Shown piece by piece: positions 8,291 to 17,091 of a stretch of DNA of 64,000 bases. Under the pieces are notes generated by a model. It did no database searches, was not told where the DNA came from, and saw nothing but the letters and a program-made list of their open reading frames with translations. Positions within the stretch are counted from its first letter, which is position 1. Each line of letters starts with the position of its first letter. Origin of the DNA: Sphingomonas flavescens (GTDB lineage Bacteria; Pseudomonadota; Alphaproteobacteria; Sphingomonadales; Sphingomonadaceae). The stretch is from positions 744,001 to 808,000 of the forward strand of contig NZ_CP133016.1 of assembly GCF_030866745.1 (NCBI RefSeq), given 5' to 3'. The position numbers and the translations under genes were made by a program.

Positions 8291-9555
8291 TGAATGCTCC
8301 GTTTCAGGCACGCGCGGGTTTGCGTGACCCGTTCACGGCCTTCGTAAGCGACGATGCCACGGCAGACATGCTGCGGCCCGTTGCGGTCGAGCATGGCTGG
8401 TCGCCGGAGAAGGTGAACAAGGGCGGGCTGCGCAATGCGGTCCAGTCGCTCTCGGTGTCGGCCAGCCCGAACATCTTGTTCGTCGATCTAAGCGAAAGCG
8501 CCGATCCGCTCAATGATATCAACGCGCTTGCGGAAGTCTGCGAGCCGGGCACGATCGTCATCGCTTCAGGCACCGTCAATGACGTGCGCCTGTACCGTGA
8601 TCTCGTCGCCAGCGGCATCCATGATTATCTGCTGAAGCCCTTCACGGTCGATCAGCTGCGCGACACCTTCGCGCATGCCCAGATGATCCTGTCGGGCCCG
8701 CGCGGCGAAACGCAGGCCGACAAGCCGCATGTCATGGCTGCGGTCATTGGCGTACGCGGCGGTGTGGGTGCCTCGACGATCGCGACCTCCCTCGCCTGGT
8801 TGTTCGGTGAGAAGTCGCGGCGTTCGACGGCACTGCTGGACCTCGACGTCCACTTCGGCACCGGCGCGCTTGCGCTCGACCTCGAGCCCGGCCGCGGCCT
8901 GACCGACGCGATCGAGAACCCGAGCCGCATCGACGGTCTGTTCATCGAGCGCGCGATGGTTCGTGCGAACGAGCGGCTTTCGGTCTTGTCGGCCGAGGCC
9001 CCGATCCACCAGCCACTGGTGACCGACGGCACCGCCTTCTTCCAGCTTCAGGAAGAAATGCGGAACGCCTTTGAGAGCACCGTGCTCGACCTGCCGCGCC
9101 ACATGCTGATCCAGTATCCGCACCTGGTGCACGACGCGCATGTTGCCGTGGTGGTCGCCGAGCTCACGCTGGCCGGCACCCGCGACACCATCCGCGTGCT
9201 CGCCTGGCTGAAGTCGAACGCACCGCAGACCAAGGTCATCGTCGTCGCGAACGGCGTTCCTTCGGGCGGCGCGCTGGAAATCAGCCGCAAGGACTTCGAG
9301 CAGTCGATCGAGCGCTCTGTCGACGTGGTGTTCCCCTTCGACGCCAAGGTTGCTGCTCAGGCAGCCAAGCTTGGCAAGCCGATGGCGGAAGTCGCGACGG
9401 GGAAGCTCGCCGCGCCGTTCAACACCCTTTCCGGCATGGTTCTGAACCACGCGACGGAAGAAGGTTCGGCACCGGAAGCCGCCGGCGGCAATTCGAAGTC
9501 GTTGGTCAGTGGTCTGAAGTCGATGCTCGCGAAGCCCAAAGACAAGGCTGCGTAA
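8290..9555 (+). CDS. cpaE: Pilus assembly ATPase-like protein CpaE (TadZ)
   Basis: CpaE/TadZ localises the pilus machine to the cell pole. The N-terminal half is an atypical receiver-like domain (residues 15-135, ending YLLKPFTVDQLRDTF). The C-terminal half is a MinD/ParA-type domain with an atypical Walker A, RGGVGAST (156-163), lacking the signature lysines, and an acidic LLDLDVHFG (183-190) strand. Loss of the Walker lysine is known in TadZ proteins and suggests weak or no ATP hydrolysis. Length 421 residues. It is followed not by cpaF, as is usual, but by a strong hairpin and tadB. Confidence 0.93.
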   Translation: MNAPFQARAGLRDPFTAFVSDDATADMLRPVAVEHGWSPEKVNKGGLRNAVQSLSVSASPNILFVDLSESADPLNDINALAEVCEPGTIVIASGTVNDVRLYRDLVASGIHDYLLKPFTVDQLRDTFAHAQMILSGPRGETQADKPHVMAAVIGVRGGVGASTIATSLAWLFGEKSRRSTALLDLDVHFGTGALALDLEPGRGLTDAIENPSRIDGLFIERAMVRANERLSVLSAEAPIHQPLVTDGTAFFQLQEEMRNAFESTVLDLPRHMLIQYPHLVHDAHVAVVVAELTLAGTRDTIRVLAWLKSNAPQTKVIVVANGVPSGGALEISRKDFEQSIERSVDVVFPFDAKVAAQAAKLGKPMAEVATGKLAAPFNTLSGMVLNHATEEGSAPEAAGGNSKSLVSGLKSMLAKPKDKAA

Positions 9556-9568
9556 ATCGACTGGGGGT

Positions 9569-9594
9569 GCGCGGCGCCGTTCGCGGCGTCGTGC
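9569..9594 (+). promoter_or_regulatory. Stable UUCG-loop hairpin between cpaE and tadB
   Basis: CGGCGCCG (9572-9579), loop TTCG, then CGGCGTCG (9584-9591) forms an eight-pair stem closed by a UUCG tetraloop. It extends outward to eleven pairs with one G-U and two Watson-Crick closings. It fills most of the 65-bp gap and lacks a downstream T-run, so it is more likely a processing or stability element than a terminator. It sits where cpaF is normally found. Confidence 0.6.
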
Positions 9595-9620
9595 TGAAGA
9601 AGTGAGAGGCGAAGGCTGAT

Positions 9621-10586
9621 ATGCTCCTGTGGCTAATCATCGTCGGCGGCATCGGCGCGCTGTTTCTCGTCTTTATGGCGTTCTCGGGACCGTCTGCGTC
9701 CAAGAACGTCAAGCGGCGAATGGACCTGATCAAGGAGCGTCACGGCGACGTGCTTGCAGGGAACGCCCAGGCGCAGATCCGCAAGCTGATGACCGAACGT
9801 GCGGCGAGGATCGAAGGCTTCGCATCGACCCTCATTCCGAAGCCGGCCCTTCTGCGCAAGCGGCTGGAGCAGACCGGCAAGGACATCACGCTGGGCAAGT
9901 ACGCCATTGCGTGCCTAGTAATCCTCGCGGTTGTGACCGTCGCGCTGTTGATCAAGGGCGCCCCGATCCTGCTGTCGGTCCTCCTTGGTGTGTTTTTCGG
10001 GGTGGGCGCGCCGCACCTTGTCATCGGTCGGATGATCAAGAAGCGGATCAATAAGTTCAACGTGAACTTCCCCGACGCGATCGAACTGATGGTGCGCGGT
10101 CTTCGCTCAGGTCTCCCGATCACCGAAACGCTTGGCATCGTCGGCAGCGAAATTCAGGGACCGGTCGGTGTCGAATTCCGGATGGTTACCGATAAGATGA
10201 AGATCGGCCGCACAATGGAAGCCGCGTTGCAGGACACTGCCGACCGGTTGGGCACGCCGGAATTCCAGTTCTTCGTCATCACGCTGGCCATTCAGCGCGA
10301 GACCGGCGGTAATCTAGCCGAGACATTGTCGAACCTGGCCGACGTGCTGCGTAAACGCGCGCAGATGAAGCTGAAGATCCGCGCGATGAGCTCGGAATCC
10401 AAGGCTTCGGCCTACATCATCGGCGCCTTGCCGTTCGTCGTGTTCGGCCTCGTTTACATGATCAACCCCCGGTACATGGGCGGGTTCTTCACCGACGAAC
10501 GCCTGATTGTTGCCGGCATCGGCGGCATGATCTGGATGAGCATCGGCGCCATGATCATGGCCAAGATGATCAACTTCGAAATCTAA
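9621..10586 (+). CDS. tadB: Flp pilus inner-membrane platform protein TadB
   Basis: TadB is one of two inner-membrane GspF-like platform proteins that couple the traffic ATPase to pilin polymerisation. The 321-residue protein has an N-terminal membrane segment (1-22), a basic cytoplasmic stretch, a pair of membrane segments near 95-130, a T2SSF domain (about 155-280) with FPDAIELMVRGLRSGLPITETL and IQRETGGNLAETLSNLADVLR, and C-terminal membrane segments. These motifs are characteristic of the F family. It follows the cpaE-tadB hairpin; tadC is 18 bp downstream with an AGGGAGG ribosome site. Confidence 0.94.
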   Translation: MLLWLIIVGGIGALFLVFMAFSGPSASKNVKRRMDLIKERHGDVLAGNAQAQIRKLMTERAARIEGFASTLIPKPALLRKRLEQTGKDITLGKYAIACLVILAVVTVALLIKGAPILLSVLLGVFFGVGAPHLVIGRMIKKRINKFNVNFPDAIELMVRGLRSGLPITETLGIVGSEIQGPVGVEFRMVTDKMKIGRTMEAALQDTADRLGTPEFQFFVITLAIQRETGGNLAETLSNLADVLRKRAQMKLKIRAMSSESKASAYIIGALPFVVFGLVYMINPRYMGGFFTDERLIVAGIGGMIWMSIGAMIMAKMINFEI

Positions 10587-10604
10587 GGGAGGCACGTAGA
10601 CATC

Positions 10605-11603
10605 ATGCAAGTTGCACCGCCTCCTGGCCCAACCATCCTCGGCTTCGACGTCATCTGGATCGCCACGATCCTGAGCGCCGTCGCCACCTTCGCCGTCCTG
10701 CTTGCGATCTACGCGGCAACGACGGTCAAGGATCCCATGGCCCGCCGAGTCAAAGCGCTCAACGAGCGCCGCGAGCAGCTCAAGGCCGGCATCGTCGCAT
10801 CGACCAACAAGCGCAAGAAGCTGACGAACCGCAACCAGGCGGCGGACAACGTCCGCCAGCTCCTGGGGCAGTTCAAGATGCTCCAGGACGACCAGGTCAA
10901 GAAGGCCCAGACGCGCCTGATGCAGGCCGGTATCCGGACCAAGGACCTCGCCTTCTTCGTGATCCTTGCGCGCTTCGTGTTGCCGGTGGTGATCGGGATT
11001 GGCGCGGTCGTCGCGCTGTACGGCATGGACTATTTTCCCGATTGGTCCTGGTTCCGCCGCTACGCGACCGTCGCTGGCATGATCGTCGGCGCGTACAAGG
11101 CACCGGACATCTGGCTGAAGAACAAGGTCACCAAGCGCAGCCACGCGATCCGAAAGGGCCTGCCGGACGCGCTCGATCTACTCGTCATCTGCGCCGAAGC
11201 CGGCCTGACGGTGGATGCGTCGTTCGGTCGCGTCGCCCGCGAACTTGGCAAGGCTTATCCGGAGCTCGGTGACGAATTCGGACTGACCGCAATCGAGTTG
11301 GGCTTTCTCAACGAGCGCCGCAACGCCTTCGAGAACCTGGCAGAGCGTGTCGATCTGGAGGCTGTCCGCGGCGTGGTCACGACCATGATCCAGACCGAGA
11401 AGTACGGTACGCCTTTGGCCAGCGCACTCCGCGTGCTGTCGGCAGAATTCCGCAACGAGCGCATGATGCGCGCGGAAGAAAAGGCTGCCCGTCTCCCCGC
11501 CATCATGACCGTGCCGCTGATCCTGTTCATCCTGCCTGTGCTGTTCGTGGTCATTCTCGGCCCCGCCAGCTGCTCGATCAACGACAGCTTCCTGCATGGC
11601 TAA
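10605..11603 (+). CDS. tadC: Flp pilus inner-membrane platform protein TadC
   Basis: The second GspF-like platform protein, 332 residues, paired with TadB. It has an N-terminal membrane segment (about 13-38), a basic region with LKAGIVASTNKRKK, a membrane pair near 118-165, a T2SSF domain (about 185-305) with LPDALDLLVICAEAGLTVDASF and MIQTEKYGTPLASALRVLSAEFR, and a C-terminal membrane segment (IMTVPLILFILPVLFVVIL). The order and spacing match Caulobacter CpaH/TadC. ATG 10605 lies 18 bp after tadB. A terminator follows, closing the operon. Confidence 0.94.
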   Translation: MQVAPPPGPTILGFDVIWIATILSAVATFAVLLAIYAATTVKDPMARRVKALNERREQLKAGIVASTNKRKKLTNRNQAADNVRQLLGQFKMLQDDQVKKAQTRLMQAGIRTKDLAFFVILARFVLPVVIGIGAVVALYGMDYFPDWSWFRRYATVAGMIVGAYKAPDIWLKNKVTKRSHAIRKGLPDALDLLVICAEAGLTVDASFGRVARELGKAYPELGDEFGLTAIELGFLNERRNAFENLAERVDLEAVRGVVTTMIQTEKYGTPLASALRVLSAEFRNERMMRAEEKAARLPAIMTVPLILFILPVLFVVILGPASCSINDSFLHG

Positions 11604-11630
11604 ACAACCGTCGCAGCAGCGATAAGGGAA

Positions 11631-11670
11631 CGCGGCGGCTCGCTCAGGCGTAGTCGCCGCGAACCTTTTT
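11631..11670 (+). terminator. Rho-independent terminator of the pilus operon
   Basis: CGCGGCGGCT (11631-11640) pairs with AGTCGCCGCG (11652-11661) through a GC-rich stem with one wobble. The stem is followed by AACC and a T-run at 11666-11670. It lies 27 bp past the tadC stop and before the next gene, so it most likely ends the cpa-tad transcript. Confidence 0.75.
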
Positions 11671-11685
11671 CGTTGGGGACGCGAC

Positions 11686-11949
11686 ATGAACATCACGACC
11701 GATCCGAACCTGTGGGCCATTTGCGGTCTCGTCTTCCTGCTCGGCCTGTTGATTGGAATCTTCCTGACCGCTGGCGGCCGCCGCAAGTGGCGGACACGCT
11801 ACGACACCGAAGTGTCGCGGCGCCGCGAAATCGAGAAGGCGCATGAAGACCGCGTCCGCGACTGGGAACTCAAGGAAAAGGAATGGCGGGAGCGGGACAG
11901 CCTGCGCGACGCCGCTGCGCGAAGCCCGCGCGATGATCGCCCGCTTTAA
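11686..11949 (+). CDS. Small single-span membrane protein with charged tail
   Basis: An 87-residue protein of unknown function. Residues 9-30 form one hydrophobic membrane segment (LWAICGLVFLLGLLIGIFL), followed directly by GGRRKWRTRY, which predicts a cytoplasmic C-terminus. The rest is a charged, probably coiled-coil helix rich in Arg, Glu and Trp. It resembles the small membrane coiled-coil proteins found near envelope genes but matches no family I can name. ATG 11686 has GGGGAC upstream. It sits behind the pilus operon terminator and ends in a four-base stop-codon overlap (TTAA) with glyS. Confidence 0.75.
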   Translation: MNITTDPNLWAICGLVFLLGLLIGIFLTAGGRRKWRTRYDTEVSRRREIEKAHEDRVRDWELKEKEWRERDSLRDAAARSPRDDRPL

Positions 11950-14093
11950 CCTTCGATCTTCGAGAAGTCCGCGACGCCGTTCACCGCGTCGCGGAACCGC
12001 GCAAGGAGGTTGAGACGGCGCTCGCGCTTCGATGCGTCGGCGTCGTTGACCGTCACCTTGTCGAAGAAGGTGTCGATAGGCTGCCGCAGTGATGCCAACG
12101 CCGCCATCGCTCCCGTAAAGTCCTCGGCTTCCACAGCAGCTGACGAACGCGGATCGGCGCCGTTCAAGGCGTCGATCAAGGCTTGCTCCTCAGGCAAATC
12201 GGCACCCGCCTGCCCTGACGCAATTTCCGCAATCGCATCGCCGAGGATCGGGTCGTCAACCAGCACGAGCGGATCTTCCTCGCCGGTCTGTGGAATGCCT
12301 TGACTGCCGCGAACGCTCAGCACCCGCGGTGCCGACCAATTTTCCTTCTTCAGAATGTTGGCGGCGCGCTTGTAAGCGACGGTCAGATTGGTGCCGTCCT
12401 CGGTTTCAACGAAGCTTTGCAGTGCTTTGACGCGCGCCAAAAGGCGGACCAGGTCATCTTCGCCACCGATAGCAAACACAGCATCGATCAGGTCATGGCG
12501 GACGCCCGCTTCCCGTTGCTGCACCTTAAGACGGTCCGCGAAAAATTCGAGCAACTCGCCTGCGACACGGTCGAGCGAGTGTGCTTCCGTCGAATCGATG
12601 GCTTGGCCTGCGCGGTTGGCCAAGGCGCCGCGTAACGTATCGGTCAGGCTTAAGCGAAGTCCGTTGGCGATAATCAATTCGATCGATGAAATTGCTGCAC
12701 GGCGGAGGGCGAAAGGATCCTTCGAGCCTGTCGGCTTCAAGCCGACGCCGAAGAAGGCGGCGATCGTGTCCAACTTATCAGCCAACGAGACGGCGACGGA
12801 GGTCGGCGCTGTCGGCTGTCCGTAATGGTCGCGAATCGCATCGGCAACGGCCTTCGGCTCACCCTGCGCCGACGCGAGGTACCCACCAATCACGCCCTGG
12901 AGTTCGGGGAATTCACCGACCATGCCGGTGACGAGGTCCGCCTTTGCAAGCCGCGCGGCGCGTTCCGCCTGATCGGAATCCGTGCCCTTCACGATTCCTT
13001 GCTCGACCAGCCATCGCGCCAGCTTGGCAACGCGTTCGACCTTGTCCGCGACAGTGCCGAGCTTTTCGTGGAAGATGATACCGCCAAGCTTTTTTGCCTG
13101 CTCGTCGAGCGGCACCTTGAGGTCTTGTTCCCAGAAAAAGCGCGCGTCCGCCAACCGCGCCGCGAGCACGCGGCGATTTCCTTCGACGATCGCCGTTCCG
13201 TTGTCGTTGGCGTCGACGTTGGCGACGCAGACGAATGCCGGTGCCAGCAAACCCTCGTCGTTGCTGCACGCGAAATATTTCTGGTTCGTCCGCATGCTGA
13301 GGACGATCACCTCGCGGGGCACATCGAGGTATTCGGCGTCGAAGCGGCCCAGTAGCGGGATCGGCCACTCGGTCAGCCCAGCGTTCTCGACGACCAGCCC
13401 CTCGTCCGGCAGCAGCGTAAGGCCGGCCGCGCTTGCCGCCGCAGCAGCACCCTCACGAATGGTTCGTTCACGCTCTTCCTGATCAACGATTACGTGGCAG
13501 GCGCGAAGCTTTTCGGCGTAATCGCCAGCACTGCCGATGGTGATCGGTCCGGGGTGGTGAAACCGGTGCCCTTTCGTCGTGGCGCCGCTTTCAATCCCCG
13601 CAATGCTGAAAGGAACAATGTCCTCGCCTAGCAGCGCAACAATGCCGTGCAGGGGGCGCACCCACCGCATTGCGCCGTCGCCCCAGCGCATCGACTTCGG
13701 CCATGGAAAATCGGCAACGATGCGCTTGACCACTTCGGCAAGAACGTCGGTGGCCGCGCGCCCTGCCCGCTCAATGATGGCAAAGTAGACGCCGTCGCGC
13801 TCTTGTAGCTGATCTTTGGACAGGCCGGTTTTGCGCAGGAATCCTTCGAGCGCCTGTGGCGGTGCCGGCGACCGTGGCCCCTTCAACTCCTCTCGGCTAG
13901 CTTCAGTCGCGCCCGCGACGTCGCGGGCGATAAGAACCAGCCGCCGCGGCGTCGAAAAAGTATCTATCGGGCCGATCGTCAGTCCGGCAGCTTCACAAGC
14001 GTCCGCAAACAGGCGCGCGAGATCGTTGCGGGCTTTCGCCTGCATTCGCGCCGGGATTTCCTCCGAGCGCAATTCAAGCAGAAAATCGGCCAT
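11946..14093 (-). CDS. glyS: Glycyl-tRNA synthetase beta subunit
   Basis: The beta chain of the bacterial alpha2beta2 glycyl-tRNA synthetase, which recognises tRNA-Gly and completes the active enzyme. The start is ATG 14093, giving the family N-terminus [18 protein letters not shown]; it overlaps the glyQ stop (TGATG), so the subunits are made in coupled fashion. The family hallmarks KSMRWGDGAMRWVRPLHG, LSMRTNQKYFAC and KADLVTGMVGEFPELQGVIGG are present in order, and a C-terminal DALR-like anticodon-binding region follows SLADKLDTIAAFFGVG. Length 715 residues, normal for this family. Confidence 0.97.
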   Translation of the reverse strand: MADFLLELRSEEIPARMQAKARNDLARLFADACEAAGLTIGPIDTFSTPRRLVLIARDVAGATEASREELKGPRSPAPPQALEGFLRKTGLSKDQLQERDGVYFAIIERAGRAATDVLAEVVKRIVADFPWPKSMRWGDGAMRWVRPLHGIVALLGEDIVPFSIAGIESGATTKGHRFHHPGPITIGSAGDYAEKLRACHVIVDQEERERTIREGAAAAASAAGLTLLPDEGLVVENAGLTEWPIPLLGRFDAEYLDVPREVIVLSMRTNQKYFACSNDEGLLAPAFVCVANVDANDNGTAIVEGNRRVLAARLADARFFWEQDLKVPLDEQAKKLGGIIFHEKLGTVADKVERVAKLARWLVEQGIVKGTDSDQAERAARLAKADLVTGMVGEFPELQGVIGGYLASAQGEPKAVADAIRDHYGQPTAPTSVAVSLADKLDTIAAFFGVGLKPTGSKDPFALRRAAISSIELIIANGLRLSLTDTLRGALANRAGQAIDSTEAHSLDRVAGELLEFFADRLKVQQREAGVRHDLIDAVFAIGGEDDLVRLLARVKALQSFVETEDGTNLTVAYKRAANILKKENWSAPRVLSVRGSQGIPQTGEEDPLVLVDDPILGDAIAEIASGQAGADLPEEQALIDALNGADPRSSAAVEAEDFTGAMAALASLRQPIDTFFDKVTVNDADASKRERRLNLLARFRDAVNGVADFSKIEG

Positions 14094-14956
14094 CAGGCAG
14101 ACCGCTCCAGCCAGGCCCCACACGCGCCCTTCGCGAGGTCACGCACGCGGCCGATATAGGCCTGGCGCTCGGCAACGCTGATTACGCCGCGCGCCTGCAG
14201 CGTGTTGAAGACGTGGCTGGCCTTGATCGCCTGCTCGTAGGCCGGGATCGGCAACTTGGCCTCCAGGCAGCGTTCGCACTCGCTAGCGGCCTTCCGAAAC
14301 AGGTCGAACAGAGCATCGGTATCCGCCACCTCGAAATTATAAGCGGACATCTCGCGCTCATTCTCGAGGAATACATCGCCGTAGGTTACGCCACCGTTGT
14401 TGAACCGAAGGTCGTACACGTTGTCGACGCCCTGGATGTACATCGCAAGCCGCTCGAGCCCGTAGGTCAATTCGCCCGTCACCGGCCGGCATTCGAACCC
14501 GCCGACCTGCTGAAAATAGGTGAACTGCGTCACCTCCATGCCGTCGCACCACACTTCCCAGCCGAGGCCCCAAGCGCCCAGCGTCGGGCTTTCCCAATCA
14601 TCCTCGACGAAGCGGATGTCGTGCTTGAGCGGGTCGATGCCGATTTCGGCCAAGCTTCCGAGATACAATTCTTGGAGCCTGTCCGGGCTCGGCTTCAGAA
14701 CGACTTGGTACTGATAGTAATGGCCGAGCCGGTTCGGGTTCTCGCCGTAGCGGCCGTCCGTCGGTCGCCGGCACGGCTGCACATAGGCGGCGCGCCAGGC
14801 GTCCGGGCCGAGCGCTCGAAGCACCGTCGCCGGGTGAAACGTCCCTGCCCCCATCTCCATGTCATACGGCTGCAGGATCGCGCAGCCCTGCGCGCTCCAA
14901 TAGTGATGCAGCGTCAGGATCAGGTCCTGGAAACTCAAGGAAGATGGTTCAGCCAC
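14093..14956 (-). CDS. glyQ: Glycyl-tRNA synthetase alpha subunit
   Basis: The catalytic class II alpha subunit, activating glycine with ATP. The 287-residue protein shows [20 protein letters not shown] near the N-terminus, then [16 protein letters not shown] and [19 protein letters not shown] (the signature of the subunit), and [29 protein letters not shown]. It begins at GTG 14956; no upstream ATG fits the conserved N-terminus. It is the first gene of glyQ-glyS and is divergent to the traB-like gene. Confidence 0.97.
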   Translation of the reverse strand: MAEPSSLSFQDLILTLHHYWSAQGCAILQPYDMEMGAGTFHPATVLRALGPDAWRAAYVQPCRRPTDGRYGENPNRLGHYYQYQVVLKPSPDRLQELYLGSLAEIGIDPLKHDIRFVEDDWESPTLGAWGLGWEVWCDGMEVTQFTYFQQVGGFECRPVTGELTYGLERLAMYIQGVDNVYDLRFNNGGVTYGDVFLENEREMSAYNFEVADTDALFDLFRKAASECERCLEAKLPIPAYEQAIKASHVFNTLQARGVISVAERQAYIGRVRDLAKGACGAWLERSA

Positions 14957-15065
14957 GGGCGCGGGCTTTGGCGCATGACGGGGTGGCTCGCAAGGGAGCG
15001 GCCCTTTCCCAACGGCCGATACGTCCTACATCTGCAATTAACGGATGGCGCCCCAAGGACAGGAC

Positions 15066-15968
15066 ATGAACTTCAAACATTGGATCAAGCGCAGCCTTGC
15101 GGCACTCGGCATCCCGCTCTTGCTCGGCGCCGTGCCTGCGTCCGCGCGCGCACCCCAGAATGCCCATCCTGCCCTCTGGGAAGTGTCGGATCCCGACACG
15201 AAAATCTATCTGTTCGGGACAATTCACCTGCTGCCTGATGACTTGAATTGGCGTAGCGCCAAGTTCGACGAGGCGGTGGCCAACTCGCAGCAGCTGATCG
15301 TCGAAACCATCGTCGATCAGCAAAACCTTCAGGCGCTCCAACAGGCGAAGTTCCAGCTCGGCTTCGCCAAGGGGCTGAAGCCGATCGCCGAGCGCGTACC
15401 GGCCGCCGATGTCGCCAAGCTCCGCGCCGCGATCAAAAAGAGCGGCGCGCCCGAACAGGTTTTCGACCAGATGAAGACCTGGCTGGCCGCGATTACGCTG
15501 CTCAGTCTGCAATTTCAGGAGATGGGACTGCAAGGATCGCACGGGCCCGAAGAAATTCTCCGGCAGCAATTCCTCTCGACGAAGCGGCCGATCGGCGAGC
15601 TCGAGACCAACCTCGAACAGTTCAGCTACTTCGATCGCCTGCCGGAAAAAGCACAACTCCAGTTGCTCCAGGGCGCGCTCGAGCCGAGCGGTAACGTGGG
15701 TAAGGAGTTCAATGGCATGCTGGCTTCCTGGTCGCGCGGGGACGTCAGGCAGATCGCCAGCACCTTCAATCGCGAGCTGTCCGAATCGAAGGAGATCCGC
15801 GAGACCCTGCTCGAGGCTCGCAATGCCCATTGGGCGAAGTGGATCGAGCAACGGCTAAATCAGCCCGGCACGATCATGGTCGCAGTCGGTGCAGGCCATC
15901 TCGCCGGCAAGGGCTCGGTGCTCGATACCTTGCAGAAGAATGGCTACAAGGTGCGCCGGCTTCAGTAG
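15066..15968 (+). CDS. TraB/GumN family protein, copy 1
   Basis: A secreted 300-residue TraB/GumN-family protein. ATG 15066 has AAGGAC upstream and gives a signal peptide (residues 1-28). The family motifs are GTIH (51-54, in YLFGTIHLLP) near the start and VAVGAGHLAG near residue 280. These histidine-containing motifs are shared with the eukaryotic Tiki metalloproteases, so a metal-dependent protease role is possible but unproven in bacteria. A paralogue lies 210 bp downstream. The intervening sequence holds only a small hairpin. Confidence 0.88.
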   Translation: MNFKHWIKRSLAALGIPLLLGAVPASARAPQNAHPALWEVSDPDTKIYLFGTIHLLPDDLNWRSAKFDEAVANSQQLIVETIVDQQNLQALQQAKFQLGFAKGLKPIAERVPAADVAKLRAAIKKSGAPEQVFDQMKTWLAAITLLSLQFQEMGLQGSHGPEEILRQQFLSTKRPIGELETNLEQFSYFDRLPEKAQLQLLQGALEPSGNVGKEFNGMLASWSRGDVRQIASTFNRELSESKEIRETLLEARNAHWAKWIEQRLNQPGTIMVAVGAGHLAGKGSVLDTLQKNGYKVRRLQ

Positions 15969-16095
15969 CGACGCGGAAGCTATCCACCGATAAATGTTCA
16001 CCTTTCGCGGCTTTCCGCTAGACATTTCTTAATCTGTTGGTGACCATCCTCATTGGGTATCGGGCTGGGGGGTCTGATGCGCGGATGAGGTGGCT

Positions 16096-16110
16096 GGCGG
16101 GTGATCCGCC
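16096..16110 (+). terminator. Weak hairpin between the two TraB-like genes
   Basis: GGCGG-GTGAT-CCGCC followed by GGGCGTTTTG. The stem is only five base pairs and the T-run is short, so it may be a weak terminator of the first gene. The rest of the 210-bp gap holds no other recognisable element. Confidence 0.3.
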
Positions 16111-16178
16111 GGGCGTTTTGTGGCCGCCTTATCCAAGCACTGACTGGCTCAGCGCCATTCGCCTCGGGAGGGTGAAGG

Positions 16179-16985
16179 ATGCTGAACGTGATCGCCGCCG
16201 CCACATTGGCCGCCGCAACGCCTGCCGACTTGCCAGCTGCTGAACCCGATGCTGCACCCGCGATGTTCGAAGTGCGCGATGCGGACACTACCATCTACGT
16301 CTTCGGCACTTTCCACGCGCTCGATGCCAAGACCCAGTGGTTCAACGAGCGCGTCCGCGCGGCCTTCGAGCAGTCCGGCGAGCTTGTCCTTGAAACGGTC
16401 ATTCCCGAGCGACCGCAGCTCTACCAGGCAACGCCTGGCTTCCGTCCTCCGTCGGTCACGCCCTCGGCCTCCTTTCTCGCAACGACCCGCATGGCCATCA
16501 ATGCGGGCCGATCACGCGGTCTTCAGGTTGATAATGGCGCGGACATGATCTTGCGCTACGCAGCCGAAGCCGAGGGCAAGCAGGTCGAGGGCTTGGAAAC
16601 GATGCAGTTCCAGCTCGACATGTTCAGCAAGATGCCTCCGGCTTTACCAGCCGCAGCGCCGTCTGGCCGATCGAAAGTGGCTGATGCCGCGGACGGCAAC
16701 CAGATGCAGAGCCTATCGAAAACGATGGCGGACATGCAGGACGCCTGGAAGCGCGGGGACCAGAGAGTGTTCGTCAGCATGCTAGCCCAGCTCCGCGCCG
16801 CCTCTCCCGACACCTACCGCATGATGTTTACAGAGCGGAACGACCGCTGGGCGGACTGGATCAGGGCGCGCATGCGGTCACCCGGTACTGTGTTCGTTGC
16901 TGTTGGAGCGGGACATTTGGCTGGCCCCGATTCGCTCCTCGTTCGCCTCGCCGAGCGCGGCCTGTCCTCGCGCCGGGTGAACTGA
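16179..16985 (+). CDS. TraB/GumN family protein, copy 2
   Basis: A second 268-residue TraB/GumN protein, paralogous to the preceding gene but diverged. It starts at ATG 16179 behind GGGAGGGTGAAGG. The N-terminal 20 residues look like a short, Ala-rich signal peptide. It keeps both motifs, GTFH (43-46) and VAVGAGHLAG (about 247-256), and the conserved QVEGLETMQFQLDMF segment. The two copies together suggest duplication with specialisation; neither has a known substrate. A terminator-like hairpin follows before rplY. Confidence 0.85.
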   Translation: MLNVIAAATLAAATPADLPAAEPDAAPAMFEVRDADTTIYVFGTFHALDAKTQWFNERVRAAFEQSGELVLETVIPERPQLYQATPGFRPPSVTPSASFLATTRMAINAGRSRGLQVDNGADMILRYAAEAEGKQVEGLETMQFQLDMFSKMPPALPAAAPSGRSKVADAADGNQMQSLSKTMADMQDAWKRGDQRVFVSMLAQLRAASPDTYRMMFTERNDRWADWIRARMRSPGTVFVAVGAGHLAGPDSLLVRLAERGLSSRRVN

Positions 16986-17027
16986 CGGACCAACTTGCTT
17001 TTCCGGCGCTTGTCCCGTAGGGCGCGC

Positions 17028-17073
17028 CCATCCCGGTCATGGTCATCCCTGGAGGCGTGGCGCGGGATTTTTT
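17028..17073 (+). terminator. Probable rho-independent terminator or rplY leader hairpin
   Basis: ATCCCG (17030-17035) pairs with CGGGAT (17063-17068), with a loop of about 27 bases and a run of six T at 17068-17073. It may end the TraB-family transcript or act as a leader structure of rplY, whose start is 18 bp further on. The long loop makes it less certain than a standard terminator. Confidence 0.45.
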
Positions 17074-17091
17074 GCATATGGAGCATAGCTA

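Noticed and set aside
16037..16243. A 68-codon plus-strand frame between the TraB-like genes
   Set aside because: It overlaps the second TraB-like gene start and has no ribosome site or conserved look.
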